A DNA stretch of 64,000 nucleotides from Aurantimonas coralicida_A. GTDB lineage: Bacteria > Pseudomonadota > Alphaproteobacteria > Rhizobiales > Rhizobiaceae. Under the pieces are notes generated by a model that was not told where the DNA came from, ran no database searches, and saw only the letters and a program-made list of their open reading frames with translations. A program made the position numbers and the translations under genes. The stretch is from the NCBI RefSeq assembly GCF_036016755.1, contig NZ_JAYXIH010000003.1, positions 62,001 to 126,000 of the forward strand. Direction: 5' to 3'. Positions 35,135-42,888 of the stretch are shown one piece after another. Within the stretch, counting starts at the first letter, position 1. Each line of letters begins with the position of its first letter.

Positions 35135-36061
35135 CTAAATCGCAGAGGCGGCCAACTCCGCCTTGGCGACGGCCGCGCTGAACGCGCCGCTGTCCATCAG
35201 ACCGTCTTTCGATGGGACAGGAGACGGAAGCGCCTCCTTCAGCGACGACAGCGCCGCGTTCAATCCCTCGGCCGCTTCCGCCGGAATACCGCCCGACAAT
35301 CCCTGCATGACCGAATCGGCCGCTCGCACGAAGCCGTAGGCGTCCTGGTACTCGGCCAATTCTTCGACCTTGCCGTCCTTGACGCCTTCCTCGTATTCCT
35401 GCGCCGCCTCGCGCAACAGCGCCACCACTCCAAGCACCTTCGCGCTGGGGTCGATTCCCTCTCCGGCCACGTCGATCGCCTTTCGGGCTTCGGCGATCTT
35501 GGTCAGCGCGTCGGCCGAATTGGCCGGGTCGCTGGCTTCCATCGTTTCAAGGGTCGCCTCGAACTCCGGCACACTTCGGGCCTCGAAGGCCGCTTCCAGG
35601 GCTTCGTAGTTCTCCTTCAGCGGATGCTTGAGATGCGGAGCTGCCATCTCGGTCTCGCCCGCCTCGAGCAGTGCCTCGGCCGCCATCAGATGGCCGCGCA
35701 TCTTCGAAAGCTCGGCGAAATAGGCCGCGTCGTCAGTCTTGAGATCGACGGATCCACCGCCTTCACCTCCTTCGCCACCCTCACCGCCTTCGCTAGGCTT
35801 GCCGCTCTCGCCGCTCTCGCCGCCCTCGCTGGCGGCGCTTGCCTCGCCACTTTCGCCGGCCTCGCCCGCTTCCTGCGTGTGCCCGGCCTCTCCGGACTCG
35901 CCGGCTTCCGCGATGCGATAGCCGCGCTCGGCGGTCTCCTCTCCGGCATAAAGCCGCGGACCGGCGTCCACCAGTCCGGTCGTTGCCGTCCCGGCCGAGG
36001 CCGCGGATCCGGCCAACACGAAGGCTCCGACCCCCATCCAAATTTTGCGACGATGATTCAT
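35135..36061 (-). CDS. acidic secreted protein with Gly/Glu/Ser repeat linker, putatively Irr-regulated
   Basis: The 308-residue protein has a signal peptide (MNHRRKIWMGVGAFVLAGSA, cleavage after ASA near residue 23), a low-complexity acidic linker at 52-104 made of GESGEAG- and GGEGGE-like units, and a helical C-terminal domain (YFAELSKMRGHLMAAEALLE ... DAYGFVRAADSVMQGLSGG). No family is recognised. His residues occur in RGHLMAAE and APHLKHP; the GxHxxE motif of imelysins is absent. GAAGGAG lies before the ATG. The promoter has its -35 inside an Irr-type box, so a role in iron handling is inferred. Start chosen at the signal peptide. Confidence 0.8.
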   Translation of the reverse strand: MNHRRKIWMGVGAFVLAGSAASAGTATTGLVDAGPRLYAGEETAERGYRIAEAGESGEAGHTQEAGEAGESGEASAASEGGESGESGKPSEGGEGGEGGEGGGSVDLKTDDAAYFAELSKMRGHLMAAEALLEAGETEMAAPHLKHPLKENYEALEAAFEARSVPEFEATLETMEASDPANSADALTKIAEARKAIDVAGEGIDPSAKVLGVVALLREAAQEYEEGVKDGKVEELAEYQDAYGFVRAADSVMQGLSGGIPAEAAEGLNAALSSLKEALPSPVPSKDGLMDSGAFSAAVAKAELAASAI

Positions 36062-36162
36062 ACTTGCTCCTTCAATCTCGGTCTCGAGCACGCCAAAGTG
36101 TTGCCCGCCCGCTTTTCCCGTGCCACAAGACAATCTCCGGCGTCTATAGAAAAATAGAAGAA

Positions 36163-36191
36163 ATCTTAAGAAATCCATTCTTTAGAATCAA
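36163..36191 (-). promoter_or_regulatory. promoter of the acidic secreted protein gene
   Basis: On the minus strand TTGATT (36191-36186), a 17-bp spacer and TAAGAT (36168-36163) form a good sigma70-type promoter. The -35 lies inside the iron control element. Confidence 0.6.
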
Positions 36192-36197
36192 TCTAAA
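36181..36197. promoter_or_regulatory. Irr-type iron control element
   Basis: TTTAGAATCAATCTAAA is a 17-bp palindrome (TTTAGA-N5-TCTAAA) that closely matches the ICE motif bound by the iron regulator Irr in Hyphomicrobiales (TTTAGAA-N3-TTCTAAA type). It lies between the divergent secreted-protein and piuC genes, 120 and 71 bp from their starts. Confidence 0.75.
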
Positions 36198-36267
36198 TTT
36201 CTGATTGGAATTATTCAAAAGAATGAGAACTCCACCGGCTTCATGATAATCCAAGTAAGGATCGATA

Positions 36268-36930
36268 ATGTATTTGGTAATTGGCGACGTTCTCAATCAG
36301 AACGAGGTAAAAGATGCGTGTGTGGTGCTCGACGCGGCCCAATTCGTCGACGGACGGGCCACCGCCGGGTGGCATGCGCGGGCGGTCAAGAACAATCTCC
36401 AGGCGGGGCGCGGCGACAACGGGGTCGACACCCTGCGCGCGACGCTTGCCAAGCGCATCGAAGCGAACGCCCTGTTTCGCATGTTTGCTCGGCCGAGCCG
36501 GCTGACCCCCCTGATCCTTTCCCGCTACGAGCCCGGCATGGCGTATGGCAGTCACGTCGACGATGCCATGATCGGAGGCATTCGGACCGACATCTCCTTC
36601 ACGCTGTTCCTCGACGACCCGGAGACGTACGACGGCGGCGCGCTGATCATCGAAACCACCGCCGGCGAGGAAGAGGTCAAGCTCGCGCCTGGCCAATTGG
36701 TCGCCTATCCCTCGACCACCCTCCACCGTGTCGACCCGGTGACGCGCGGCACGCGCCGGGTGGCCGTGGGCTGGGCGCGCAGCCAGGTCCGGCACGCCGA
36801 ACAGCGCGAAATCCTGTTCGATCTCGACACCACCGTCGAGGAGCTGCGGCACGCGGACGTCCCACGGCAAACCCTCGACCGGGTGATGAAGACGCGGTCG
36901 AATCTCCTGCGGCGCTGGATCGAGAGCTGA
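36268..36930 (+). CDS. piuC: PKHD-type Fe(II)/2-oxoglutarate dioxygenase, PiuC family
   Basis: The 220-residue protein matches PiuC/YbiX: MYLVIGDVLNQNEVKDAC, AGWHARAVKNNLQ, LILSRYEPGMAYGSHVDDAM (metal ligands His96 and Asp98), LVAYPSTTLHRVDPVTRGTRR (His153, and Arg163 for 2-oxoglutarate). Members are iron-regulated and linked to siderophore or iron uptake, substrate unknown. No TonB receptor is adjacent, unlike the usual piuC context. The Irr box upstream agrees with iron control. Confidence 0.92.
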   Translation: MYLVIGDVLNQNEVKDACVVLDAAQFVDGRATAGWHARAVKNNLQAGRGDNGVDTLRATLAKRIEANALFRMFARPSRLTPLILSRYEPGMAYGSHVDDAMIGGIRTDISFTLFLDDPETYDGGALIIETTAGEEEVKLAPGQLVAYPSTTLHRVDPVTRGTRRVAVGWARSQVRHAEQREILFDLDTTVEELRHADVPRQTLDRVMKTRSNLLRRWIES

Positions 36931-36983
36931 ACCGGTTCCGCCGATCGCGGCGCACCTGAATGGGGGCGATCAACCAGTGAGTC

Positions 36984-37454
36984 CTATTGATCGTTACGCG
37001 ACGTTTCGTTTCGGGCTGGGAGAAACTGGCGGCTCAGCCCCCACAAGAAGACCGCGAACAGCAAGTGCGGCACGGCGGAAGCCACGACGAGCTTTGGACT
37101 GACGGCAAGGCCGAAGAAGCCCCAGCCCACGAGAGGAAAGAAAAACAGCAGGACCAGTATCCAGAGCGCGAAGGCCAACCAGAACGCCCGCATAAACGTC
37201 AACTTGTCTCGGAACAGCAGGACATAAACGGCGGAGAGCAATGTGACCCACGCCGTGTGGAACAGCAGTCCGACAGGTAGCGGCAGGTCCGCTCCCAGCA
37301 AAGTATTGGCGAAGGCCAATCCCAGCGGCTTGGGCAAGGGCGACACTCCGGTTGCTAGGCCCGCAAACATGATCGCTCCGGTCAGCGCCGCGACGGCTAG
37401 CCCAATCCCGACGGTTTTCGTCCATTCTGCTGTCGTAAGATGGTGAAGGCGCAT
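36984..37454 (-). CDS. small four-helix membrane protein, putative MerR-regulated target
   Basis: The 156-residue protein has four hydrophobic segments at about 14-34, 56-80, 86-110 and 118-138, short loops and a polar C-terminus. It has no Cys and few His (one in LLFHTAW, one in AVPHLLF), so no obvious metal site. No family is recognised. AGGGGA precedes the ATG. About 100 bp upstream lies a promoter with the 19-bp spacer and dyad typical of metal-sensing MerR regulators, pointing towards this gene, and the MerR gene is divergent. A role in metal or toxicant response is therefore inferred from regulation, not from the protein itself. Confidence 0.8.
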   Translation of the reverse strand: MRLHHLTTAEWTKTVGIGLAVAALTGAIMFAGLATGVSPLPKPLGLAFANTLLGADLPLPVGLLFHTAWVTLLSAVYVLLFRDKLTFMRAFWLAFALWILVLLFFFPLVGWGFFGLAVSPKLVVASAVPHLLFAVFLWGLSRQFLPARNETSRNDQ

Positions 37455-37553
37455 TGTGATCCCCTGTTAATTCGCTGGCCAAACGCTCGGTCCGGCGGAA
37501 ACGGTAAATGGTCGCATCCGAGACAGACGGACGCTGACCGGCAGTATTTCCTC

Positions 37554-37584
37554 GATGTAGGATCTGGAGTAACTCTAGGTTCAA
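37554..37584 (-). promoter_or_regulatory. MerR-type promoter with 19-bp spacer and operator dyad
   Basis: On the minus strand TTGAAC (37584-37579) and TACATC (37559-37554) are separated by 19 bp containing CTAGAGT-T-ACTCCAG, an imperfect dyad. The layout and sequence resemble the ZntR/MerR promoters (TTGAC-CTGGAGT...ACTCCAG). It points at the small membrane-protein gene. Confidence 0.75.
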
Positions 37585-37614
37585 GGGGCTGAGACGAATT
37601 TCAAGGGAGTGGTC

Positions 37615-38070
37615 ATGGCGACGACAGGAAAATCGCTTGCGATCGGTGCTCTGGCCCGGCTGGCCGACTGCAGTGTCGACACGGTCCGTTACTATGAAGG
37701 GCTGGAGCTCTTGCCGCACGTGCCGCGTGGGCCTGGGGGCCACCGACAATACGGGGGCGAGCACGTTCGCAGATTGCGGTTCATCCGCCGCACGCGAGAC
37801 CTCGGCCTGAGCTTGGCGCAGGTGCGCGGCCTCATCGTGCGGACTGGAGGCGATGCTTACGACTGCGGCGAGGTGCGGTTGCTGTTCGGTGCGCAGATGG
37901 CCGATGTGCGGCGGCGCATCTCCGAGTTGAAGGATCTGGAACAGACTCTGCAAGCCCTTCTCCAAGGCTGCAGCGATGCGGAGCTGAGCAACTGCCGGGT
38001 CATCGAAGCAATGCTCTCGGGAGAGGCGCAGCCGACTGCCGTTTGCTGCTCCGGCGTGGCCGACACGTGA
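37615..38070 (+). CDS. MerR-family metal-type transcriptional regulator
   Basis: The 151-residue protein has the MerR winged helix (IGALARLADCSVDTVRYYEGLELLPHVPRG ... HRQYGGEHVRRLRFIRRTRDLGLSLAQV) and a dimerisation helix. Cys84, Cys119 and Cys127 (YDCGEV, LQGCSDAELSNC) match the spacing of metal-binding MerR, ZntR and PbrR proteins: 35 residues between the first two, 8 to the third. A further CC pair (144-145) sits in the C-terminal tail. It should sense a thiophilic metal such as Zn, Pb, Cd or Hg. AAGGGAG is 5 nt before the chosen ATG. Confidence 0.9.
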   Translation: MATTGKSLAIGALARLADCSVDTVRYYEGLELLPHVPRGPGGHRQYGGEHVRRLRFIRRTRDLGLSLAQVRGLIVRTGGDAYDCGEVRLLFGAQMADVRRRISELKDLEQTLQALLQGCSDAELSNCRVIEAMLSGEAQPTAVCCSGVADT

Positions 38071-38092
38071 TTTCCAAGCCGCGCAGCAGCTT

Positions 38093-38884
38093 TCAGCGCA
38101 ACCGCGACAGATCGAAGGCCAGCACGTCGTCGAGGAACTCCACGAACGCTTTTGCCTGATAGTCGGCGATTGCCGCGCCGATTGCCGCCGTCGCCAGCGA
38201 TGCGTTGCCGACGACCCCCGCCGGATTGAGATCCCCTGCCATCCAGCCGAAGCCGAGCCGGCCATGCGCCCGCAGCCGTTTGGCGGATTCGCCGAGTTCG
38301 CTCTGGAGCGAGGCGAAATCCCGCACCGCGCCGGTCCGCACGAGCTCCGGCCGGAAATGCAGCATCAGCGATGTCTCCACCGCGCCGCCATGAATGCCGG
38401 TGGCGACCTCCGTGGCCGGCAGCAAGCCGTCCGGAATGCCGAAGCGCAGCCAGGAGCAGGTCGCGGCCAGCACGCCATGCGCCTTACGTAGTTCCAGCGC
38501 GGCGGTGTCCATCACCGGCGTGTTGCCGCCATGGGCGTTGACGATGACGAGACGACGAAAGCCGTTGGAAGCGAGCCCCTCGCCGATTTCGATCAGGGCC
38601 GTCGTCGCCGTCCGCCAGTCATAGCTCAGCGTGCCAGAAAGCCGCGTATGTTCGGTGGACTTGCCGATCCGAATCGTCGGCAGAAACGTCACCGGGCGCT
38701 CCGCCGGCAGCATTGCCAGCACTGTCTCGACCATCGCGTCGGCCAGCATCGCATCGGTGCCGAGCGGCAGATGCGGCCCATGCTGCTCCACGGCGGCGAT
38801 CGGAATCACCGCGACAGCCGTTTCGAGCGACACTCGGTCGGCCGCGAGTTCCTCGCTCGTCATCTCCTCGTAGCGTGGCCGCAT
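38093..38884 (-). CDS. creatininase family protein
   Basis: The 263-residue protein has the creatininase signatures: AVEQHGPHLPLGTDAMLAD (metal ligands Glu, His and Asp), VIVNAHGGNTPVMDTA and GIHGGAVETSLML. Family members are amidohydrolases acting on creatinine, formamides or other cyclic amides; substrate cannot be assigned. Length is normal. It is divergent from the MarR gene, with 131 bp between them. Confidence 0.9.
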   Translation of the reverse strand: MRPRYEEMTSEELAADRVSLETAVAVIPIAAVEQHGPHLPLGTDAMLADAMVETVLAMLPAERPVTFLPTIRIGKSTEHTRLSGTLSYDWRTATTALIEIGEGLASNGFRRLVIVNAHGGNTPVMDTAALELRKAHGVLAATCSWLRFGIPDGLLPATEVATGIHGGAVETSLMLHFRPELVRTGAVRDFASLQSELGESAKRLRAHGRLGFGWMAGDLNPAGVVGNASLATAAIGAAIADYQAKAFVEFLDDVLAFDLSRLR

Positions 38885-39015
38885 GGTCGATCCTCGTGAT
38901 GAGCCTGGTATGTTTGGCCCGTAGCGATGTTCCTGGCATGAGGGTAACGGGCAAACAAGGTGGACAACATAGCGGCACTTCGTCATTTTGCCCCGCGAAG
39001 AGGGATTGGGACAAG

Positions 39016-39489
39016 ATGGCGGGGAAGAAGCAGAGGAAGCGGTCGGCGACGACGCATCTCGGCGTCGCCGCGCGCATCGCGCGGACCGCTCTGGCGGGAC
39101 GTCTAGCGACGCTCGATCTCTATCCCGGACAGGACACGGTTCTGCTTGCAATCAGCGAAGAGGACGGCATGTCCTTGCGCGAATTGGCCGAGCGCCTGTC
39201 GGTGCGGCCGCCGACGATTACCAAGACCGTGACCCGCCTGATCGCTCAAGGTCTCGTCGAGAAACGGGGTTCCGAGCGCGACGGGCGCCAGAGCCACGCG
39301 CATCTGACCGACAAGGGCGCAGCCATCGTCGATGCGGTGGGCGCGGCGCGAAAGGCCGTCGATCGCGCCGCGCTGGCCGGCTTTTCCGGCCGGGAGCGCA
39401 AGACGCTGCGCAAGCTGTTGCAGCGTATGGCACAAAACCTCGCCGACACCGGCGCGACGCCGACAAGGGACATCGCGTCGGGTGATTGA
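39016..39489 (+). CDS. MarR-family transcriptional regulator
   Basis: The 157-residue protein has the MarR winged helix: DTVLLAISEEDGMSLRELAERLSVRPPTITKTVTRLIAQGLVEKRGSERDGRQSHAHLTDKG. The N-terminus is Lys/Arg-rich. It is divergent from the creatininase gene and may control it. No ligand can be predicted. Confidence 0.9.
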   Translation: MAGKKQRKRSATTHLGVAARIARTALAGRLATLDLYPGQDTVLLAISEEDGMSLRELAERLSVRPPTITKTVTRLIAQGLVEKRGSERDGRQSHAHLTDKGAAIVDAVGAARKAVDRAALAGFSGRERKTLRKLLQRMAQNLADTGATPTRDIASGD

Positions 39490-39601
39490 GCCGGCACCCG
39501 CACCGTTCCTTGCGGCGAAAGCACCGGCAGGGCTTTGCGCGACCGCCAGTGTTTGCCATAGATCGACGCGGCATCAGTGGAAACGGGAGGAACGGTCTTA
39601 G

Positions 39602-40621
39602 GTGGCGCAAAAGGTCAAACTCTCGACGATTGCGGATTCGCTGGGTCTTTCGACCGCGACCGTATCGCTGGCCTTGCGCGACAGCCCTCTGGTCGCGGAG
39701 GTCACGCGCGAACGCATCAAGCATGCGGCGCGCGATCTCGGCTACATCTACAACCGGCGCGCTGCCTCGCTGCGGACGTCGAGATCTGGCATTCTCGGTG
39801 TCTGCGTTCATGACATCATGAATCCGTTCTTCGGCGAGATCCTGAAATCCGTCGAGGATGAGCTCGACCGGCGCCGCCAGACCTTCATCCTGTGCAACCA
39901 TCACGACGAACTGGCCAAGCAGCGCTCGTTCGTCGATACGATGCTGCAACTTGGTGCCGACGGGCTGATCCTGTCACCGGCCATCGGGACACCGGCCAGC
40001 GACATCCACCTGGCCGAGGAAAACGAATTGCCGGTGACGCTGATCGCTCGCACGATCGAGGGCTCCGGCGTCTGTGGCTTTCGCGGCGACGATTCCTACG
40101 GCATGGGGCTCGCGGTCGACCATTTGATCGGGCGCGGCCACCGCTCGATCGCGATGATCGGCGGCACGGCGATGACCTCGACCGGGCGCGATCGGGAGGC
40201 CGGCTATCTGGCGGCGCTGACGCGCGGCGGCATCGAATTCCGCGACGAATGGCGCATCAAAGGCCCGCGTGACCGCCATTCCGGCTTCGACGCCGTGTCC
40301 GCTTTTCTCGCCATCGAGAACCGCCCGACCGCGATCGTCTGCTTTTCCGATCTCGTCGCGCTCGGCGTCATGTACGGCTTGTCGCGCGCGGGACTGCGGC
40401 CGGGTGTCGACGTCGCGGTGATCGGTTATGACGACATCGATGAGGCGGTGATCGCGACGCCCTCGCTGACCACCGTCGCGAACGGCCAGAGCGAGGTCGG
40501 GCGGCGGGCGGCGGGCGCCTTGCTCGACCGCCTCCAGGGCCAACCGGCGAACGAAGAGACCATCCTCATCACCCCGGAACTCAAAATCCGACAGTCCAGC
40601 GAACTCGCCTGGCCGGACTGA
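39602..40621 (+). CDS. LacI-family transcriptional regulator
   Basis: The 339-residue repressor-type protein starts at GTG (GGGAGG 11 nt upstream), with the LacI HTH VKLSTIADSLGLSTATVSLALRDSPLV and hinge helix, and a periplasmic-binding-protein-like effector domain (GILGVCVHDIMNPFFGEILKSVEDEL, ADGLILSPAIGT, AIVCFSDLVALGVMYGL, DVAVIGYDDIDEA). It is 44 bp upstream of the hydroxyacid dehydrogenase gene, likely its operon partner and target. Confidence 0.93.
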   Translation: MAQKVKLSTIADSLGLSTATVSLALRDSPLVAEVTRERIKHAARDLGYIYNRRAASLRTSRSGILGVCVHDIMNPFFGEILKSVEDELDRRRQTFILCNHHDELAKQRSFVDTMLQLGADGLILSPAIGTPASDIHLAEENELPVTLIARTIEGSGVCGFRGDDSYGMGLAVDHLIGRGHRSIAMIGGTAMTSTGRDREAGYLAALTRGGIEFRDEWRIKGPRDRHSGFDAVSAFLAIENRPTAIVCFSDLVALGVMYGLSRAGLRPGVDVAVIGYDDIDEAVIATPSLTTVANGQSEVGRRAAGALLDRLQGQPANEETILITPELKIRQSSELAWPD

Positions 40622-40665
40622 CCCACCACAATTCTTCGATCCACACTTTTTCCAAGGGAGCCCCC

Positions 40666-41649
40666 ATGTCCGACCTGTCCTCCGTGACCATCCTCGTCCC
40701 CGGCAAACTGAACCCCGATACGCTCGATACGCTGAAGACCACCTTCGATGTCGAGCATGTTCCTGATCGCGATGTGTCGAAGCTGAGCCAGGACCGCCGC
40801 AACGCCGTACGCGGGATCGCGCTGATGGGCGCGGTGCCGGCCGCCATGATGGATGCGCTGCCCAACCTTGAGATCATCGCCAATTTCGGCGTCGGCTACG
40901 ATGGCGTCGATGTGAAGCACGCGACTTCCAAGGGTGTCATGGTCACCAATACCCCCGACGTCCTGACCGATGAGGTCGCCGACACGACGCTCGCCATTCT
41001 CCTGATGACGGTGCGCGAACTCTACGCGGCGGAAAAGCACCTGCGCGAGGGGCGGTGGGAGAGCGAGGGCAACTACCCGCTGACTCCGATGACGCTGCGC
41101 GGGCGCACCGCCGGCATCATGGGCCTCGGACGCATCGGCCTGGCCATCGCCCGGCGCCTCGAAGCCTTCGGCGTGCCGATCGAATATCACAACCGCTCGG
41201 AGCGGACCGATGTCACCTATCGCTACCATCCAAGCCTGGAAAGCCTCGCCAGTTCGGTCGATACGCTGATTATCGCGGCCCCCGGCGGCGCGGCCACCGA
41301 GCGCGCTGTGAATGCCAAAGTCCTGAAGGCGCTCGGGCCTGACGGCGTCGTCGTCAATATCGGCCGAGGCACGACCATCGATGAGCCGGCGCTGATCGAG
41401 GCTCTCGAAAACGGAACAATCCGTGCCGCCGGCCTCGATGTCTTCGAGAAAGAGCCGCACGTTCCCGCCCGGCTGATCGCATTGCCCAACACCGTGCTGC
41501 TGCCGCATGTCGGTTCCGCGTCGCGGCACACGCGGGGTGCGATGGGCGATCTCGTCGTCCGTAACCTGACCCATTGGTTCCAGGGACAGACGCCGGTTTC
41601 GCCGGTAACGGAATCAGTGAAAGCGGGCATCCTCCCACGCCAGGACTGA
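40666..41649 (+). CDS. D-isomer-specific 2-hydroxyacid dehydrogenase
   Basis: The 327-residue NAD(P)-dependent enzyme has FGVGYDGVDVKHATSKGVMVTNTPDVLTDEVADTT, the Rossmann motif GIMGLGRIGLAIARRLEAFG, then NIGRGTTIDEPALIEALENG (Arg), LDVFEKEP (Glu) and LLPHVGSAS (catalytic His). It most resembles glyoxylate/hydroxypyruvate reductases. AAGGGAG lies before the ATG. It probably forms a small sugar-acid or C2/C3 acid unit with the LacI regulator. Confidence 0.93.
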   Translation: MSDLSSVTILVPGKLNPDTLDTLKTTFDVEHVPDRDVSKLSQDRRNAVRGIALMGAVPAAMMDALPNLEIIANFGVGYDGVDVKHATSKGVMVTNTPDVLTDEVADTTLAILLMTVRELYAAEKHLREGRWESEGNYPLTPMTLRGRTAGIMGLGRIGLAIARRLEAFGVPIEYHNRSERTDVTYRYHPSLESLASSVDTLIIAAPGGAATERAVNAKVLKALGPDGVVVNIGRGTTIDEPALIEALENGTIRAAGLDVFEKEPHVPARLIALPNTVLLPHVGSASRHTRGAMGDLVVRNLTHWFQGQTPVSPVTESVKAGILPRQD

Positions 41650-41739
41650 ACGCTTCGATAACGGTCGCGATCCGCGTCAACCTTCGCTTAAGGTTCTAGG
41701 AAGCATAATGGTCCCGAACAATTTCGTGAGGGAACCGAT

Positions 41740-42183
41740 ATGAACTTTGCCGCGACGGCCTTTGGGGCCGGAATTGCCGCTTCCGTCTTCGTCGCCGGCC
41801 TGCAGGGCGCAACGGTCACGGCGACGGAGCCGGTCGCTGGCGTAGCGACCCTCGCGGCCACGGCAATGGTTTCGACCGCTGCCGCGGACACGACTCGCCT
41901 GAACGCCGTGCGTTTGATCGACCTGCGCAGCGGCGCAACCTGCAAGATTGCGGCGAGCCCAAACCTTGAGGCCGGCTTTGCCAACGCTCCGATCGGCCCG
42001 GATTGCGCCGGCTCGCCCACCCTGCAAAGCGTCTCGCAATGGCGCTCGTCGCGCGATGGAACGCTCGAGATGGCCGACAGCGAAGGCCGGACCCTGATGC
42101 GTTTCATGCCAGGCGACGGGGTGCTGTTCGAGTCGATCTATCCGTCCGACGCCATGGTGACCATCGTCCCCGCCAGAGGATAA
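41740..42183 (+). CDS. protease inhibitor Inh/Omp19-family protein
   Basis: The 147-residue exported protein has a hydrophobic N-terminus and an Inh-type beta-barrel domain: LIDLRSGATCKIAASPN, two Cys (68 and 89) for the usual disulfide, SVSQWRSSRDGTLEMADSEGRTLMRF and a last strand. Inh/AprI-like proteins inhibit metalloproteases; Brucella Omp19 is a lipoprotein of this family. No lipobox is evident here. GAGGGAA precedes the ATG. No secreted metalloprotease gene is nearby. Confidence 0.78.
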   Translation: MNFAATAFGAGIAASVFVAGLQGATVTATEPVAGVATLAATAMVSTAAADTTRLNAVRLIDLRSGATCKIAASPNLEAGFANAPIGPDCAGSPTLQSVSQWRSSRDGTLEMADSEGRTLMRFMPGDGVLFESIYPSDAMVTIVPARG

Positions 42184-42198
42184 GTTGCCGCCTCGCCC

Positions 42199-42888
42199 CT
42201 ATTGCCCGGCGACAAGGCTCTCGCGCATCTCCGCCAGCCCGCGCCGCTGGCGACCCTCAGCGTCGAAATTCTCCGGCGCCAGCCAGGCATCGAAGCCGGC
42301 TTTGACCGTCGGCCAGCCGCTGTCGAGGATCGAATACCAGGCGGTATCGCGATTGCGGCCCTTGACGATCATGTGCTGGCGAAACAGCCCCTCGTAGCGA
42401 AACCCTAGCCGCTCGGCCGCCCGTTTGGACGGCTGGTTGCGATCGTCGCATTTCCATTCGAGGCGCCGGTAGCCCATTTCGTCGAACACCCGGCGCATGA
42501 TCAGGTAGAAGGCTTCGCTCGCTGCCCGCGACCGCTGCAAGGACGGGGCAAGGCAGATATGGCCGATCTCAGTGACGCCGTTCGCCGCATCCGTGCGCAT
42601 CAGCGCGGCAACCCCCTCCGCCCGACCGGTTGTCAAAGGCAAGATGGCGTGAAACCGGATGTTGTCGGCGAGATAGGTGGCTTCCGCCCAACTGCGGAAT
42701 ACGGCCTCGTCGGCGAACGGCCCGTATGCCATGTGATCGAAGATACTGCCCTGGCCATCTTCGGCCAAGGCCGCGAACAGCGCGCCGAAATGGCGATGGT
42801 CGACGATCGGCTCCACCTTGACGAAATGCCCCGCGATCGGTTGCGTCCCTGGAAATCCCCGGGCGGCGAAGTCCGTCAGCGCGCTCAC
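42199..42888 (-). CDS. GNAT N-acetyltransferase (RimJ/RimL type)
   Basis: The 229-residue GNAT protein has EGVAALMRTDAANGVTEIGHICLAPSLQRSRAASEAFYLIMRRVFDEMGYRRLEWKCDDRNQPSKRAAERLGFRYEG, the classic RimJ/RimL acetyl-CoA and NxxSxxxxERLGF region. The start is GTG, overlapping the stop of the upstream esterase gene by 4 nt (GTGA), so both form one operon. The acetyl acceptor is unknown. Confidence 0.9.
   Translation of the reverse strand: MSALTDFAARGFPGTQPIAGHFVKVEPIVDHRHFGALFAALAEDGQGSIFDHMAYGPFADEAVFRSWAEATYLADNIRFHAILPLTTGRAEGVAALMRTDAANGVTEIGHICLAPSLQRSRAASEAFYLIMRRVFDEMGYRRLEWKCDDRNQPSKRAAERLGFRYEGLFRQHMIVKGRNRDTAWYSILDSGWPTVKAGFDAWLAPENFDAEGRQRRGLAEMRESLVAGQ

Noticed and set aside
35135..36061. 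Imelysin/EfeO identity for the acidic secreted protein
   Set aside because: The region RGHLMAAE looks superficially similar, but the GxHxxE motif and domain length do not match.
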